Shown: positions 11,092 to 22,800 of the stretch, one piece after another
Numbering within the stretch: the first letter of the stretch is position 1
How the letters are laid out: each line of letters begins with the position of its first letter
Source: Cryptomeria japonica
Taxonomy: Eukaryota > Streptophyta > Pinopsida > Cupressales > Cupressaceae
DNA: 64,000 nt
Direction: 5' to 3'
Assembly (NCBI RefSeq): GCF_030272615.1
Contig: NC_081405.1
Span: forward strand, 20,996,047-21,060,046
The notes under the pieces: model-generated
What the model saw: only the letters and a program-made list of their open reading frames with translations
Databases searched by the model: none
What the model was told of the DNA's origin: nothing
Made by a program: the position numbers and the translations under genes

Positions 11092-13476
11092 TGTTGGTTC
11101 CCAAAATGGACGACATGTTTATGCTGCTTACAGGGTAGAGACCAAGCTGATTTCCTCCAAATATCTATGGAGAGCCACCTCCAACTATCAATATCTGTTA
11201 GGCTTGGACCAACAATAACAAGGACGAAAGGTCCTCCTGCACTTTAGGCTCTGCAAAACCAGGGAGGGTGATCCCTTTAGTATGAAATTCCTGCTCTCTG
11301 CAAGGGTACTTAGGAACTTACTGAAAACAAAGTAGATTATCTCATAATAAAACTCAACTGAAAGGGAGAATTCTCAAGGATGGAAAATCCTTCAGTGATC
11401 CTCAACCTTAAACTAGAGTATGAGAGATGGTGAGACTATTTTTGTAAAATACATAAATCCTAGCAAATGATTGTTCTGATTGTTTATAAGAATCGCTCTG
11501 AGAGATCATAAAGAAGATAAAACTAGAAAACTGATAACCTAATGAGTTTTTCTAGAAAATACCAGTGTCTTATTCATTTGGGCTACAAAGTCTATGAAAA
11601 GTGTTACTGAAAATCTGATAAAACTTCATCTAATAGCTGGTCTTGCCTGAAACAATACTGCCTTATAGTATTACTCTGCTTATGATCCTTTATCTGAACT
11701 ACTTATCAAATCCTATGGCAAGCCTTATTTTCTCTGTAATCTTATTCAAGCATTTTAATTAACCCCTTGGACTAAAACATTGAATAGAAGAGTACATACA
11801 TCATAACAATGCAATAAACAAACGAAACCCTTGATCCTATTTGATTAAAAAAAGATAAAATTGCACATAGGAGAGTGAAGATTAGGAAACTATATTTGCA
11901 TTAATATTATGAGCTATCTTTTATCATATGATAGCTAACAAATTCAAATACAGAATGAACCATTTGAGAAGGGGAAACTGCAACTATTTAATTACAATTT
12001 TGCTCTGCAAAATAACATTACAATTCTTGTTAGTTCCTACGACTCTCTAGAACTATTTTGGACCTAACCCTATAGAAAAGATCTATTTTACAGAGATCTT
12101 TCTCATAAAATTTAGACCCTAACTAATGGCCTTGAATTCCCTTTTATAGAAAACAAGAGAGTGACAAGCTTCAGGCCATAAGACACTTGTCAATGAAACT
12201 GATCCTTAAAGGCTGTACACAATTCTTGTTACAAATCATTCCTTATTCGCATACGTTCACCTTATGTGAATGATTTTATTATGATCTTATTCCTTTTTTC
12301 AGTGTACAATCTCTTGCTTTAGGATTTCTGTCAACAAGAAAATCTCTGAATTCATTAGAGAACTCATGATTCATCACACCTGAATTGGAAGCTTATCCAA
12401 ATCCTTTCACATCTCTGAGCTATCATCTTTGACTGTCAAATCAATCCCGAATCGACAAGTCTGAATCCCATTCATTTTTCCCTTTCCCGCGAGCTACAAA
12501 CGGTGCCTCCAGAAATCCCTCCAAACTTCTTATTTGAAACTCAATCACAAATCTCATCTAACTTGGCAAATCTAACAGTCATTTCCTGCCAACTTAGCAG
12601 TTTGATTTTCCAACCATATTTGTGGACTTGCAAAATCCTGATTGGATAGCACCATATCATTCTTCGACCAAGCTTCATCAACAACCTCCCTGCAAGCCCT
12701 TCTGATCAGCTAGGGACATATGGAATCATCTTGTGATGTCGTGGTCTGTAACCTTCTTGCAACTTTCATTGTAGGAATACGAGGGTTGTTCGATCTATTC
12801 GATCTTTACCACTTTCCATACTGCCCGTCAACTCCTTCAGGACTTAAAAATCGAGCACCTTTTACCCTAGGATAAAACATCCTCGTTCATTTTGAGCACA
12901 TGCAAATTGATGGGACTGTTAGTAGACCGACCTTTACCACTTGTGAACCAGTATTACAAAGCTTTCAATCGGTTATGCTTCTAACCCTATTGGTTTCTGC
13001 TAATAACACATGACATCATCTTGTGATGCCGCGGTCATTAAAATCCTTGCATCTTTGATCGCGAGGAAGCGCTAGCCGTTGGATCTATCCTTTCTTTAAC
13101 AGATGGTCGGGGTATTTAGCACTTGTCGAACTTAGGAAAATATAAGTGCGGACATTTAAATATTGAGAAGGGGATCGATAATAGGGAAATTATGCACTTG
13201 ACTTAGGAAATTTCACCTCACAAACTGGTTGACCAACTTTTCACTTAGGGAATAAAATGGCCCCGTTCATGGAAAGGGTATCCTCGGTTTTAAGTGGGAA
13301 AAAGTAACAACAAAATATATCATTTCTAGGGTTTTCTTCACAAGAATGTAAAAAGTTTTGATAAATCCTAAACCCTAAGCCTTGAATCGTTCTCAGTGGA
13401 TATAAGTAACAACCTAAAAATCAACGTTTTGGGCTTAAATTTGAAAATTTTATGCAATCAATTTTCAGGGCTATTA
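11092..13476 (-). mobile_element. Element B 3' LTR
   Basis: This is the downstream LTR in the element's minus orientation. Its inner end reads TAATAGCCC on the minus strand where the partner has TGATAGCCC, a G-to-A change in the terminal TG. It contains two diverged internal copies (about 12715-12870 and 13010-13145) of a segment with CATCTTGTGATG, GGATCTATC or CGATCTATTC, and TTTACCACTT-like boxes. Confidence 0.88.
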
Positions 13477-13776
13477 GTGGCTCTAGTTGGGGATGCTCAT
13501 TTCTCAAGAATGAAGCGGGAGACCAAAATCTTTGAGTAAAGCAGACCAATTGCAAGATAGACCAAGAAGAAATTACCTAGACATGGTAACTTCAACAAAA
13601 GAAACTAAACTAATGAAGCAAACCTAACTAATGCTCATGGATAACAACTACTTTAATAAAATTAGAACCTCAAAATTGTCCATGAATAGTCAATTAAGAG
13701 GGAATTTATTCATAACTCCATTGGGCATAGAGTCAAAGAAAAGCACTCTACCCCAATTCACTTGTGGCCTGCAAGA
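13477..13776 (-). other. Element B segment between gag remnant and 3' LTR
   Basis: The minus-strand frame of the gag region continues here only in pieces. No clear polypurine tract is visible next to the LTR: the last bases before it on the minus strand read CCAACTAGAGCCAC. Confidence 0.5.
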
Positions 13777-15726
13777 TCAGACCAAGTGTGATGGCCCAAA
13801 ACCATCTACCAATGTCAACCTTTTCTTTCCTCTATCATAAACATGATTTTCTTTTGAAAGTATCAAATATAATCTAATAACACAAGTGGAAAACCATTTT
13901 TCGAATTTGCTGGCTATTTCTATCTGTCCACTATGCTTAATTTTATCACTACATTTACTATTGAAAACCTGAAAACTGTGTAATGATATAGTACATCTGT
14001 AATCTTGTGACATATATGTTATATACTCGATATAGCATGGATTGTGACTGCAACCAATATCCTTTTCTGCAAATACATCATCTTGTTGGAAAAGGAAAAT
14101 CTCATATTCTGGCACATAACTGAAAATACATGCCTCTTTTTCATTATCAACTTGCCTACTAAAATAAGGATTCTCTGAAGAATCCTCCTTCTTATTGATC
14201 ATATACAACAAGTTGTCATCAAGGGGAAGGAAAGGATCATAGATGACCTCTTCATATGTTTCATTTTATTACTCTGTTTCCAATCTAATGTCAACAATAT
14301 CAGCAACAGGGGAAGACTGTTCATTGTTACCTACCTCTGAATGAGATATTGTACCTTCATCTTCACAATATTTCATTTCAGAAGTTGCTGCAATAATCTC
14401 CATATTCTTATTTGTTTCTTCATATAAAGGGTTAAGAATAACATGAATACCCTTCTCAAAAATATTGTAATAGAGAACCAATTGATCTTCATCTGAATCT
14501 TCATCAAATAATGCATTGATATTTTCACTAAAGTTATTTCTGATCTCATCTTCAGGTTTATCAGGAAACCAGGAATCAAAATCTAAACTGGAACAACACC
14601 CAATAATACATTCCTCACAAATTTTTTCATCAAAAGCTGATGGTACCTCATCATATGAATTTTTATTATCATAGTCCTACAAACCTACAACTGCTTTAGA
14701 CATATAGCTCTGCAATTCTTCATACTCACTGTTATATTTATCTGAGACACAAGACTGCAAACCAATTTCCTGTGAGATATTCTCCTTGGAAAAATCACCA
14801 TTGTTGTCCTTCAATAAAGTGATTGACACCATATCTGTCTCTATATCTAATATGTTAGACACTCTCTCATTAGCCTCTTCTTCATCAATATGAGGAATAA
14901 CCACTGTCTGGGAGAAGTCCTGTTCACTAACATTTTTGTTCATATCATAATCAATAATAGGGCTAATGTAATTAGTAGGAATATAAAAGTCTTGACATGG
15001 TCCTTTTGTTTCAGATTCATGCTTTGCTGAACCCTATCATCTTAGGATAATATACCTTTGCAGAGAGATATCCCCTAGCGATCCCATATTTCAAATTGTT
15101 TTCAATCTCCATTGCTATCCTATAAGCTCGATGTAAGGTTTTAGGATCCTTATCTCTTAGCAAATAACTCTCTTCCTCTTCGAATGCAGCCAGATAAACA
15201 ACTAGCCATATTGCATCATTTGGTTTGTAACTTCTAGGAATGTTATCTAATGCCCTAGCAAACCTAAGATTAAAAGCAGGTACTAACTCATCCTCTTCTT
15301 TCTGAATGTCCACGAATGTTTTCATAAAAGAGCTTGGATCGATTCTTTCACCAAATTGTTCCATGAATGCCACCTTCAACTCATCCCATGATGAGATAGA
15401 ACAAACTAGCATGTAGGAGAACCAGTCTCTGGCATTTTCCCTCAAAGACTGAACAAATAACTTCATGAAAACATCTTCCTAATTTATTTCAAAATATTCC
15501 ATTAATTCAGAAAACTTCTGTAAATGTTGTCGTGATGATTCTGACTTCTTCCCATTAAATCCTGGTAATTGTTCCCTACCCCTACAGGAAAAGGATTTGG
15601 GAAACCTTGGATACCATCAAAATTCAATGGTTTATATCTTTCCCTAAATAAATCTCTATGATGACTTGTCATATATTGCACATTTGTTTTTGACATTTCA
15701 TAAGGAAATGCAAACATATGATACAT
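13777..15726 (-). pseudogene. Decayed gag of element B
   Basis: The frame begins near 15726. After a stop near 15480 it runs through a gag core (15466-15017) with the order ENARDWFSYML, SSWDELKVAFMEQFGE, then FVDIQKEEDELVPAFNLRF, typical of the retrotransposon gag domain of plant Ty3/gypsy elements. The downstream part (14943-13777) is acidic and low in recognisable motifs, split by stops near 14677 and 14269. No CCHC knuckle, protease, reverse transcriptase or integrase was seen. Such proteins form the particle that packages element RNA. This copy cannot make a full protein. Confidence is high for gag and moderate for the exact start. Confidence 0.75.
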
Positions 15727-16500
15727 ATTTTCATTCTTTCCCTTATCTCTTTCCCTTCTCTTGAACTATGTCATTATGAAGCTCAGAACATACTCCATCT
15801 AATCTTATACAAAAAGATGAAAATTGAATCACAGGAGCATGTGAAATAATCACTACCATTCCCTTCCTTAGTACTTCTTTCACTACTTAGGGAAGACATT
15901 TTTTTAGAACTTTCATGAAAATACACTTGACTCATGAAAACCTAAATACCTGGAAATGCTGGAAATGTTGCTGCCTTCTTCAACCTAAGATTTGCAAAAT
16001 CATCTTCACTCCTTCAAATCTTTAACACTGATCTTTTCACAGAGTTGTCACCTCCTTGTAGAGGACCAATACTCAAACAACTAAAATTTCTTCACAGGTC
16101 AAATTTGTTTCAACACAACACTACCACATTTCCTTAACATCAAATGGCACTACTGATTCTATCCTCAACTTGTTGGGGCACTTTATCATAAGAGCTCAAA
16201 TCTGCTTCATCCTTCTTGAAAATTTCTTGGTTCTTTTTGAAGAAGACACACACTGGTGCATAGATCTCAGAGTCTCAGAGTCACCACTCACAATCGTGAG
16301 GTATTACACATAATCTTGAAAAACAGATAGATCTGGACTGAAATCTTTATAGACCGAGAACTGTAGTAGATTCTTAATGACATTTATGAGAATTGACTCA
16401 AACCAATAAGGGATAGATTAAGAAGCTTCTTCACTCTGTGGGAAAAATCTCAACATTATATTAAGCAAATCTTTCTTAACCAGAGATTCTTTACAATTCT
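15727..16500 (-). other. Element B 5' leader
   Basis: This segment lies between the primer binding site and the gag start in the element's minus orientation. It has no sustained open frame and is presumably the untranslated leader. Confidence 0.6.
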
Positions 16501-16518
16501 TCCCCAACAGAGTCGCCA
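16501..16518 (-). promoter_or_regulatory. Element B primer binding site
   Basis: The minus strand reads TGGCGACTCTGTTGGGGA, beginning with the TGG expected opposite a tRNA 3' CCA. It starts five bases inside the LTR end. Similar sites occur in many plant Ty3/gypsy elements. The exact tRNA was not determined. Confidence 0.8.
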
Positions 16519-16523
16519 ATTTT

Positions 16524-18908
16524 TGTTGGTTCCCAAAATGGACAACGGGTTTATACTGCTTATAGGGTAGAGACCAAGTTGATTTCCTCCAAATATCTAT
16601 GGAGAGTCACCTCCAACTATCAATATTTGTCAGGCTTGGACCAACAATAACAAGGACAGAAGGTCCTCCCGCACTTTAGGCTCTGCAGAACCAGGGAGGG
16701 TGATCCCTTTAGTAAGAAATTTCTGCTCTCTGCAAGGATACTCAGGAACTTACTGAAAACAAAGTAGACTATCTCATAATAAAACTCAACCGAAAGGGAG
16801 AATGCTCAAGGATGGGAAATCCTTTAGTGATCCTCAACCTTAAATTGGAGTATGAGAGATGCCGAGACTATTTTCGAAAAATACATAAATCTTAGCAAAA
16901 GATTGTTCTGATTGTTTATAAGATTCGCTCTGAGAGATCATAAAGAAGATAAAAACAAAAAACTGATAACCTAATGAGATTTGCTAGAAAATACCAGTGC
17001 CTTATTCATTTGGGCTACAGAGTCTATGAAAAGTGTTACTGAAAATATGATAAAACTTCATCTAATAGCTGGTCTTGCTTGAAACAATACTGCCTTATAG
17101 TATTACTCTGCTTATGATCCTTTATCTAAACTACTTATCAAATCCTATGGTGAGCCTTATTTTCTCTGTAATCTTATTCAGGCATTTTAATTAACCTCTT
17201 GGACTAAAGCATTGAATAGAAGAGTACAGACATCATAACAATGCAATAAACAAATGAAACCCTTGATCCCATTTGATTAAAAGAAGATAAAATCACACAT
17301 AGAAGAGTAAAGATTAGGAAACTATAATTGCATTAATATTATGAGCTATCTTTTATTAGATGATAGCCAACAAATTCAAATACAGATTGACCCATTTGAA
17401 AAGGGGAAACTGCAACTATTTTATTACAAATTTTCTCTGCAAAATAACATTACAGACCCTGTTATTTCCTACGACTCTCTAGAACTATTTTGGACCTAAC
17501 CCTGCAGAAAAGATCTATTTTATAGAGATCTTTCTCAGAAAATTTGGACCCTAACTAATGGCCTTGAATTCCCTTTTATAGAAAACAAGGGAGCGACAAG
17601 CTTCAGACCATAAGACACTTGCCAATGAAACCGAGCCTTAAAGGCTATACACAATTCTTGTTACAAATCATTCCTTATCCTCATACGTTCACCTTATGTG
17701 AATGATTTTATTATGATCTTATTCCTTTTTTCAATGTACAATCTCATGCTTAAGGATTTTTGTCAACAAGAAAATCTCTGAATTCATCAGAGAACTTGTG
17801 ATTCATCACATCTGAACTGGAAGCTTATCCAAATCCTTTCACATCTCTGAGCTATCATCTTTGACTATCAAATCAATCCTGAATTGACAAGTTTGAATCC
17901 CATTCATTTTTCCCTTTCCCGTGAGATACAAATGGTACCTCCAGAAATCCGTCCAAACTTCTCATTTGAAAATCAGCCACATATCTCATCTAACTTGGCA
18001 AATCTAACGGTCATTTCCTGCCAACTTAGTAGTTTGACTTTCCAACTATATATGTGGACCCGCAAAATCTTGATTGGATAACGCCATATCATTCTTCAAC
18101 CAAGCTTCATCAACAACCTCCCTGTAAGCCCTCCTAATCAGTGAGGGACACGTGGCATCATCTTGTGATGCCGTAGTCCGTAACCTCCCTGCAACTTCGA
18201 TCGCGAGAATACGAGGGCCGTCCGATTTGTTCGATCTTTACCACTTTGCATACTACCTGTCAACTCCTTCAGGACTTAAAAATTGAGCACCTTTTACCAT
18301 AGGATAAAACATCCTCATTTATTTTGAGCATGTGCAAATTGATGGGGTTGTTAGTAGACTGACCTTTACCACCTGCGAACTGGTATTACAAAGCTTTCAA
18401 TTGGTTATGTTGCTAACCCTGCTGGTTTCCGCTGATAACATGTGGCATCATCTTGTGATGCCACGATCATTAAAATCCTCACATCTTTGATCATGAGGAA
18501 GCACTAGCCATTGGATCTATCCTTTCTTTAACAGATGGTTGGGATATTTAGCACTTGCTAGACTTAGGAAAATATAAGCGCGAACATTTAAATATTTAGA
18601 AGGGGATCAGTAATAGGGAAATTATACACTTGACTTAGGAAATTTCATCTCATGAACCGGTTGACCAAATTTTTACTTAGGGAGTAAAATGACCTCGTTC
18701 ATGGAAAGGGTATCCTTAGTTTTAAGTGGGAAAAAGTAACAGCGAAATATATCATTTCTAGGGTTTTCTTCACAAGAATGTAAAAAGTTTTGATAAATCC
18801 TAAACCCTAAGCCTTGAATCGTTCTCAGAGGATATAAGTAACAACCTGAAAATCAATGTTTTGGGCTTAAATTTGCAAATTTTATGCAATCAATTTTTAG
18901 GGCTATCA
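16524..18908 (-). mobile_element. Element B 5' LTR
   Basis: This is the upstream LTR in minus orientation, with intact TGATAGCCC start and CCAACA end. It is the same length as its partner and differs mainly by transitions, several at former CG sites (for example GGACGACA against GGACAACG near the outer end). Confidence 0.88.
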
Positions 18909-20056
18909 TTGCCTACAATGGTTTGTATCAAGTTTCGGTATTAGTTGTGTCTATTGAATTGCTATCTGAATTTTTGTATTTCTTTATGATTTATGAATCC
19001 TATGCTCTAGAATTTGTGGCATCTGTATCTTGAAGATGGAAAATGTTATGCTTGGAATTTGTATTTATGGGTCCGTATCTATGGGTCTGGTAGACCCTTG
19101 TTTTGTTTTGATAATTGAAGCATGTGAAGGAAGCATGTATAAGATTAGTGAAGGCTGACTTGGTTACTTATTTTTAGTCAAGGCATAATTGGGTAACGTG
19201 TTGATCTGAGCAATTCTTTATTGTATTAACCTCTTTGTGTTTGGCCGACATATTATCTCAGTGTATGTGCGTACTGGTATATATATACATATATGTATGT
19301 GGATGTGTGAGTGAGAATAGTAGTAGTGTGTGTGGAATTCAAGCGAAGTTAAAAGACAAAGGAACAAAATGTATGCAGGTAGTATGCAATGTGAATAGTG
19401 GATTATGATGTGTGTAAGAGCGAAGGTGTGTGTGGAAAGTATGAGTGTAGTTATAGTGTTGTAGTAATCCCTTACTGGATTTGCTACAAGTAGTTGGATT
19501 GACAGATTGAAGACAATGTTTTAGTAATCCCTTACCAGATTTGCTGCAAGTAGTTGGATTGACAGATTGAAGATAGTGTTGCAGTAATCCCTTATCAAAC
19601 CTACTACAAGCAGTTATGGACAGGATAGATATATCCATTATCGGATCAGCTGTGAGCTATTGTTTTGTTACCTAATATTATCTTGGAACTGACCTCATGC
19701 ATTTGGAGATGCAATTTTCCTCAGTTCACTTATTTTTGTTGCAGTGAAAATTCTGACAGTGAGTTGCATTTTAATCAGGCAGTGAGCCATCCAACAATGA
19801 GCCACCCTTTTTGTAAATACCATATAAATAGTTATATTATCTTGAGAGTCAACCCTCTCCGTGTTATTTCCCATTTAGGTTTTCCACGTATAAAATCTAT
19901 TGTCTATCTTATGATTATGTTTTTCATTTATTCTACATTTTCTAATTCATATTGATGAGAATAATTGCTAAGGCTAAAAATTCAATAAAAGTTTGAAAGA
20001 GTGAGAATATTGATTCACCCCCCTCTTCATATTCCTAACCATTCAACCATTCAACA
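18909..20056 (+). mobile_element. Element A 5' LTR, right fragment
   Basis: It resumes the A LTR directly after element B with ATGGTTTGTATCAAGTTTCG, matching 23065 onward in the 3' LTR, and runs to CATTCAACA. It contains the 60-bp tandem repeats at 19456-19630. The end lies two bases before the primer binding site. Confidence 0.88.
19456..19630. repeat. Three ~60-bp tandem repeats in A's 5' LTR
   Basis: Each unit has the order GTGTTGTAGTAATCCCTTA, a GATTTGCTRCAAG-like box, then TTGGATTGACAGATTGAAGA. The third unit is more diverged. The same three units occur in the right fragment of the 3' LTR (43117-43290), so they predate the element's insertion. Confidence 0.8.
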
Positions 20057-20058
20057 AT

Positions 20059-20070
20059 TGGTATCAGAGC
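20059..20070 (+). promoter_or_regulatory. Element A primer binding site (initiator tRNA-Met type)
   Basis: TGGTATCAGAGC is the standard Copia primer site complementary to the 3' end of initiator tRNA-Met. It lies two bases after the 5' LTR end. Confidence 0.92.
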
Positions 20071-20125
20071 CTGGTCCCTTGTTAGCTAGCTTAATCGCTT
20101 GAGGGAGATCCTTGTTGGTTGAATC

Positions 20126-21189
20126 ATGACACCGATGAACATGACCGAAGAATATCATCTAGATGAAGAATTGAAGACAACTCTTGAACATCTGGAAAGT
20201 GTGGATTCAAAGAATTATGAATTAAAATAATACATCAAAGAATCAAATGTGTGTGTAAGAAAATTGCAAGGACAGATTCACAAGTTCAAGTTGAGACATA
20301 AGGAAGTTAACAATCAGTTAGAGCAGGTGAATGAAACCGTTAAAGATTTGATGCTGGAAATATAGGAAAATAATAAGATAGAAGAAACCCTAAAAGATTC
20401 AATTAAGTTAAATACTGAAGAATGTGAGAAGCTGGAACATGAAGTGAAGAAGTTGAAGGTAGAAACTAAAGTTCTTGAAAGTAGCAAACTACTGGAAGAC
20501 TTGATTAACATGCAAAAAACTCATGTAGACAAGACTGGACTAGGATTTTAGACCGATGAATGCTCAAATAAAAATGACAAAGACAAAGGCAAGGAAGTTA
20601 AGGTAGAAGTAGAAAAGAAACTTGAAGACACAAGAAAAATCCAGAATCAGAGATCTACTGCAAGAATATTGGCAATTCAACAACCAAATGCACAAAGGTA
20701 CCCATTATTTAATGGTTATTATTTTCAATGCAATAAATTTGGTCACAAGGCTATAGAATTTAGAAGGATGGAAGAACTAAACACTCAATGTTACAATTGC
20801 AAGAAGTTTGGTCACAAATAAAATTACTGTAGGAATCATGTTGTGAGTTAGAATCATAATCCGGTTAGACTGAGTAGGATGACTAGTAATTTTCATGGAA
20901 ATTATCATTTATGCAATGGTTGTAGTCACAAAGCTAGTCAGTGCAGATCTAGAATACATTCAGCAAATTCAGTGGACATGAACATCAAATGTTACATGTG
21001 CAAACAATCCGGACATTATGCTAATAAGTGTTGAAATGTGGTTGGTATGGAGAAGTATATGGAGAAGAATATGGTAAAGATTAGTGAATCAAATAAAAAG
21101 GAAGTCATGGTTTGGAGAAAGAAAGAGATAAATGATGAAAGCAAGCTTGGTGTACTAGAATTTGGTGCAGGCACCTCTTACTTTAACTA
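20126..21189 (+). pseudogene. Decayed gag of element A: coiled coil plus CCHC zinc knuckles
   Basis: From ATG at 20126 one frame can be followed for about 350 codons. The N-terminal half is rich in Glu, Lys and Leu with heptad-like spacing, suggesting a coiled coil. The C-terminal half has a row of knuckle-like motifs: CNKFGHKAIEF (last Cys lost), CYNCKKFGHK followed by a stop and NYC, CNGCSHKASQC, and a canonical CYMCKQSGHYANKC. Several in-frame stops (for example near 20228, 20363, 20549 and 20819) disable it. CCHC knuckles bind RNA in gag nucleocapsids. The usual Copia gag core before the knuckles was not recognised, so the N-terminal part may be unrelated. Confidence 0.7.
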
Positions 21190-21544
21190 AGCTTATTGCT
21201 TTGGCTCAAGGGGAGATATCAAGGAAAATCCTTCATCCCCCCTTTTTTGAAGTAGTTCGTACTGTGGATCCAACATGACAGTGTTGGATATGAAATCAGG
21301 TAATTTGGTGAGCATGCTGACATCACTGACAAGACACTCTTTTTGGTGGGCAAACCCTAGAAGTAATTGGCAAGATAAATATAGGAATTTGAGATCATTT
21401 TCTACATTATGCAAAGAAGAGAGTCTAAGGAGCGGAGTGGTGGTTGAAGAGAAGAGAAGTAGAGCAAGAGTTCACATCATGGAATCCAAGATAGTCATCA
21501 AAGAATCGAGCAACATAAAATTTTAATATCTGGAAAAGGTACGA
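21190..21544 (+). other. Element A spacer between gag remnant and second frame
   Basis: An 83-residue frame (21275-21526) has no recognisable motif. It may be the decayed start of the second coding region, since it is followed by one stop and a frame of similar character. Confidence 0.4.
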
Positions 21545-22752
21545 TTGGATGAATTTGATATCGAAAAGATCAAAAAGATGAAAAGCAAATTGAGTGAAGC
21601 AAAATTACAAAATGTTAAAGAGTTAGGGCATAAAGAATTGGATTTGTGGAGTGAATTTCCTTGGTTTGATAATGAAGATTTGATCAAGCCTGTCCTGATT
21701 CAAGTACAAAATTATTGCATCGTGTTGGGAAAACTGTACTCGATTTCTAAGGATATCATTTCAGTAATTACTGGGCTATGCGACAAAGGAACTGTTTCGA
21801 TAAAGAAGATTGTGAAGAACAAAGAAGTTGAAACCCTAACTGGAGTGACAGGAGATCATAGGATGCAATTGATTGACACAATTGTTAATACTGTGGTGAG
21901 GTATGTTGCATATGGTATCTCTTATTAAATTTACTTCAGAAATAGAGAAGGTTCTACCTTATCCATCACTGTATATGTTGTGCATAAGCTTTCTATGAAA
22001 GATGCAGTTTTTGATTTGTGTGAATTGTTGGAAAATTAGCTGTTAGAAAACATTAAAATGACAAAGGATCAAGGCTACCCCTTTCAGTTTGGATCATTGC
22101 TTGTATGTTTAGCAATGTATTTTATGGGATCTTTGCCGGTGAAAGAAAAAGTGTTATTGAAATCCCAAGTTTCGGTTACTAAGCAAATCTATCAGTATCT
22201 AGATTGCTTGGAAAAGAGAGTTGAAGCATGTGAAGATTATTTTAAGACATTTCAGAAGGTTTGGTGTATCAATTCAGTATCCCCTACTACCAGTTCTGCT
22301 AAGGAGAATATGGCCTCCAGAAAGAGGAAACTAAAGGACATTGTGTTTTCTAGTTCTCCGGAACCTGAGAAGAAGAAGAAATAACTGAAACAAGAAGATG
22401 TAATTGAATTAGGTGATCTATAATCTCCATTGGCTGAAGAAAATTTGGATGTTGCAGAGCAAGAAAAAGATGATTCAGGGATACAAGCACATAATGTATA
22501 GAATATGCTAGAGAAATGCAATGATGCTTAGAGAACTATATCAAAATGCATAAGTGAAATGAAGGATTGTATTAATAGTTCCAACAAAGTGTACATGTAT
22601 TGTCTTCAATGGATGACTCCCATGAAAAATTACAAGGTGAAAGTTGAATCTATTGAATCTGAAATAAATTCTATTGGAAAAACATTTGATTTTCTGAGTA
22701 ATATGAGTCAGGGGGATTTATATGCAGATATACACATGGACATGTTTTTTTG
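21545..22752 (+). pseudogene. Element A second reading frame, unknown function
   Basis: Frames at 21545-21928, 22058-22384 and 22559-22753 read in order with stops between them. They look like one decayed protein of about 400 residues filling the place where pol should be. The first part contains SKDIISVITGLCDKGTVSIK and a conserved-looking VETLTG segment. The middle part ends in a basic cluster (SRKRKLKD, then KKKK) resembling a nuclear localisation signal. The C-terminal part is predicted helical. No protease, integrase, reverse transcriptase or RNase H motif was seen. I do not recognise the family. The ITGL segment faintly recalls unknown domains of plant retroelement extra frames. Confidence 0.45.
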
Positions 22753-22785
22753 AGATTGTTCTTTTTGAGATGTTTTGCCATCAAT

Positions 22786-22800
22786 GGCAAAGGGGGAGAT
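22786..22800 (+). promoter_or_regulatory. Element A polypurine tract
   Basis: GGCAAAGGGGGAGAT directly precedes the 3' LTR start (TGTTAG). Purine runs in this position prime plus-strand synthesis in LTR retrotransposons. Confidence 0.88.

Larger units (their letters stand above)
11092..18908 (-). mobile_element. Element B: gag-only LTR retrotransposon in A's 5' LTR
   Basis: B is flanked by two LTRs of exactly 2385 bp (11092-13476 and 16524-18908). On the minus strand it starts TGATAGCCC (16524-18908 copy) and ends GGGAACCAACA, giving TG...CA ends. A primer-site-like sequence, TGGCGACTCTGTTGGGGA, reads on the minus strand at 16518-16501, which sets the orientation. The internal region (3.05 kb) has only a decayed gag. 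The LTRs differ at about 14 of the first 175 positions, mostly transitions, so the insertion is old. The flanks TTTCT/TTGCC are a weak target duplication; the intact A LTR reads TTACC there. Confidence 0.88.

Noticed and set aside
19665-19955. A 96-residue frame in A's 5' LTR
   Set aside because: It lies inside an LTR, is not preserved in the 3' LTR and has no known domain.
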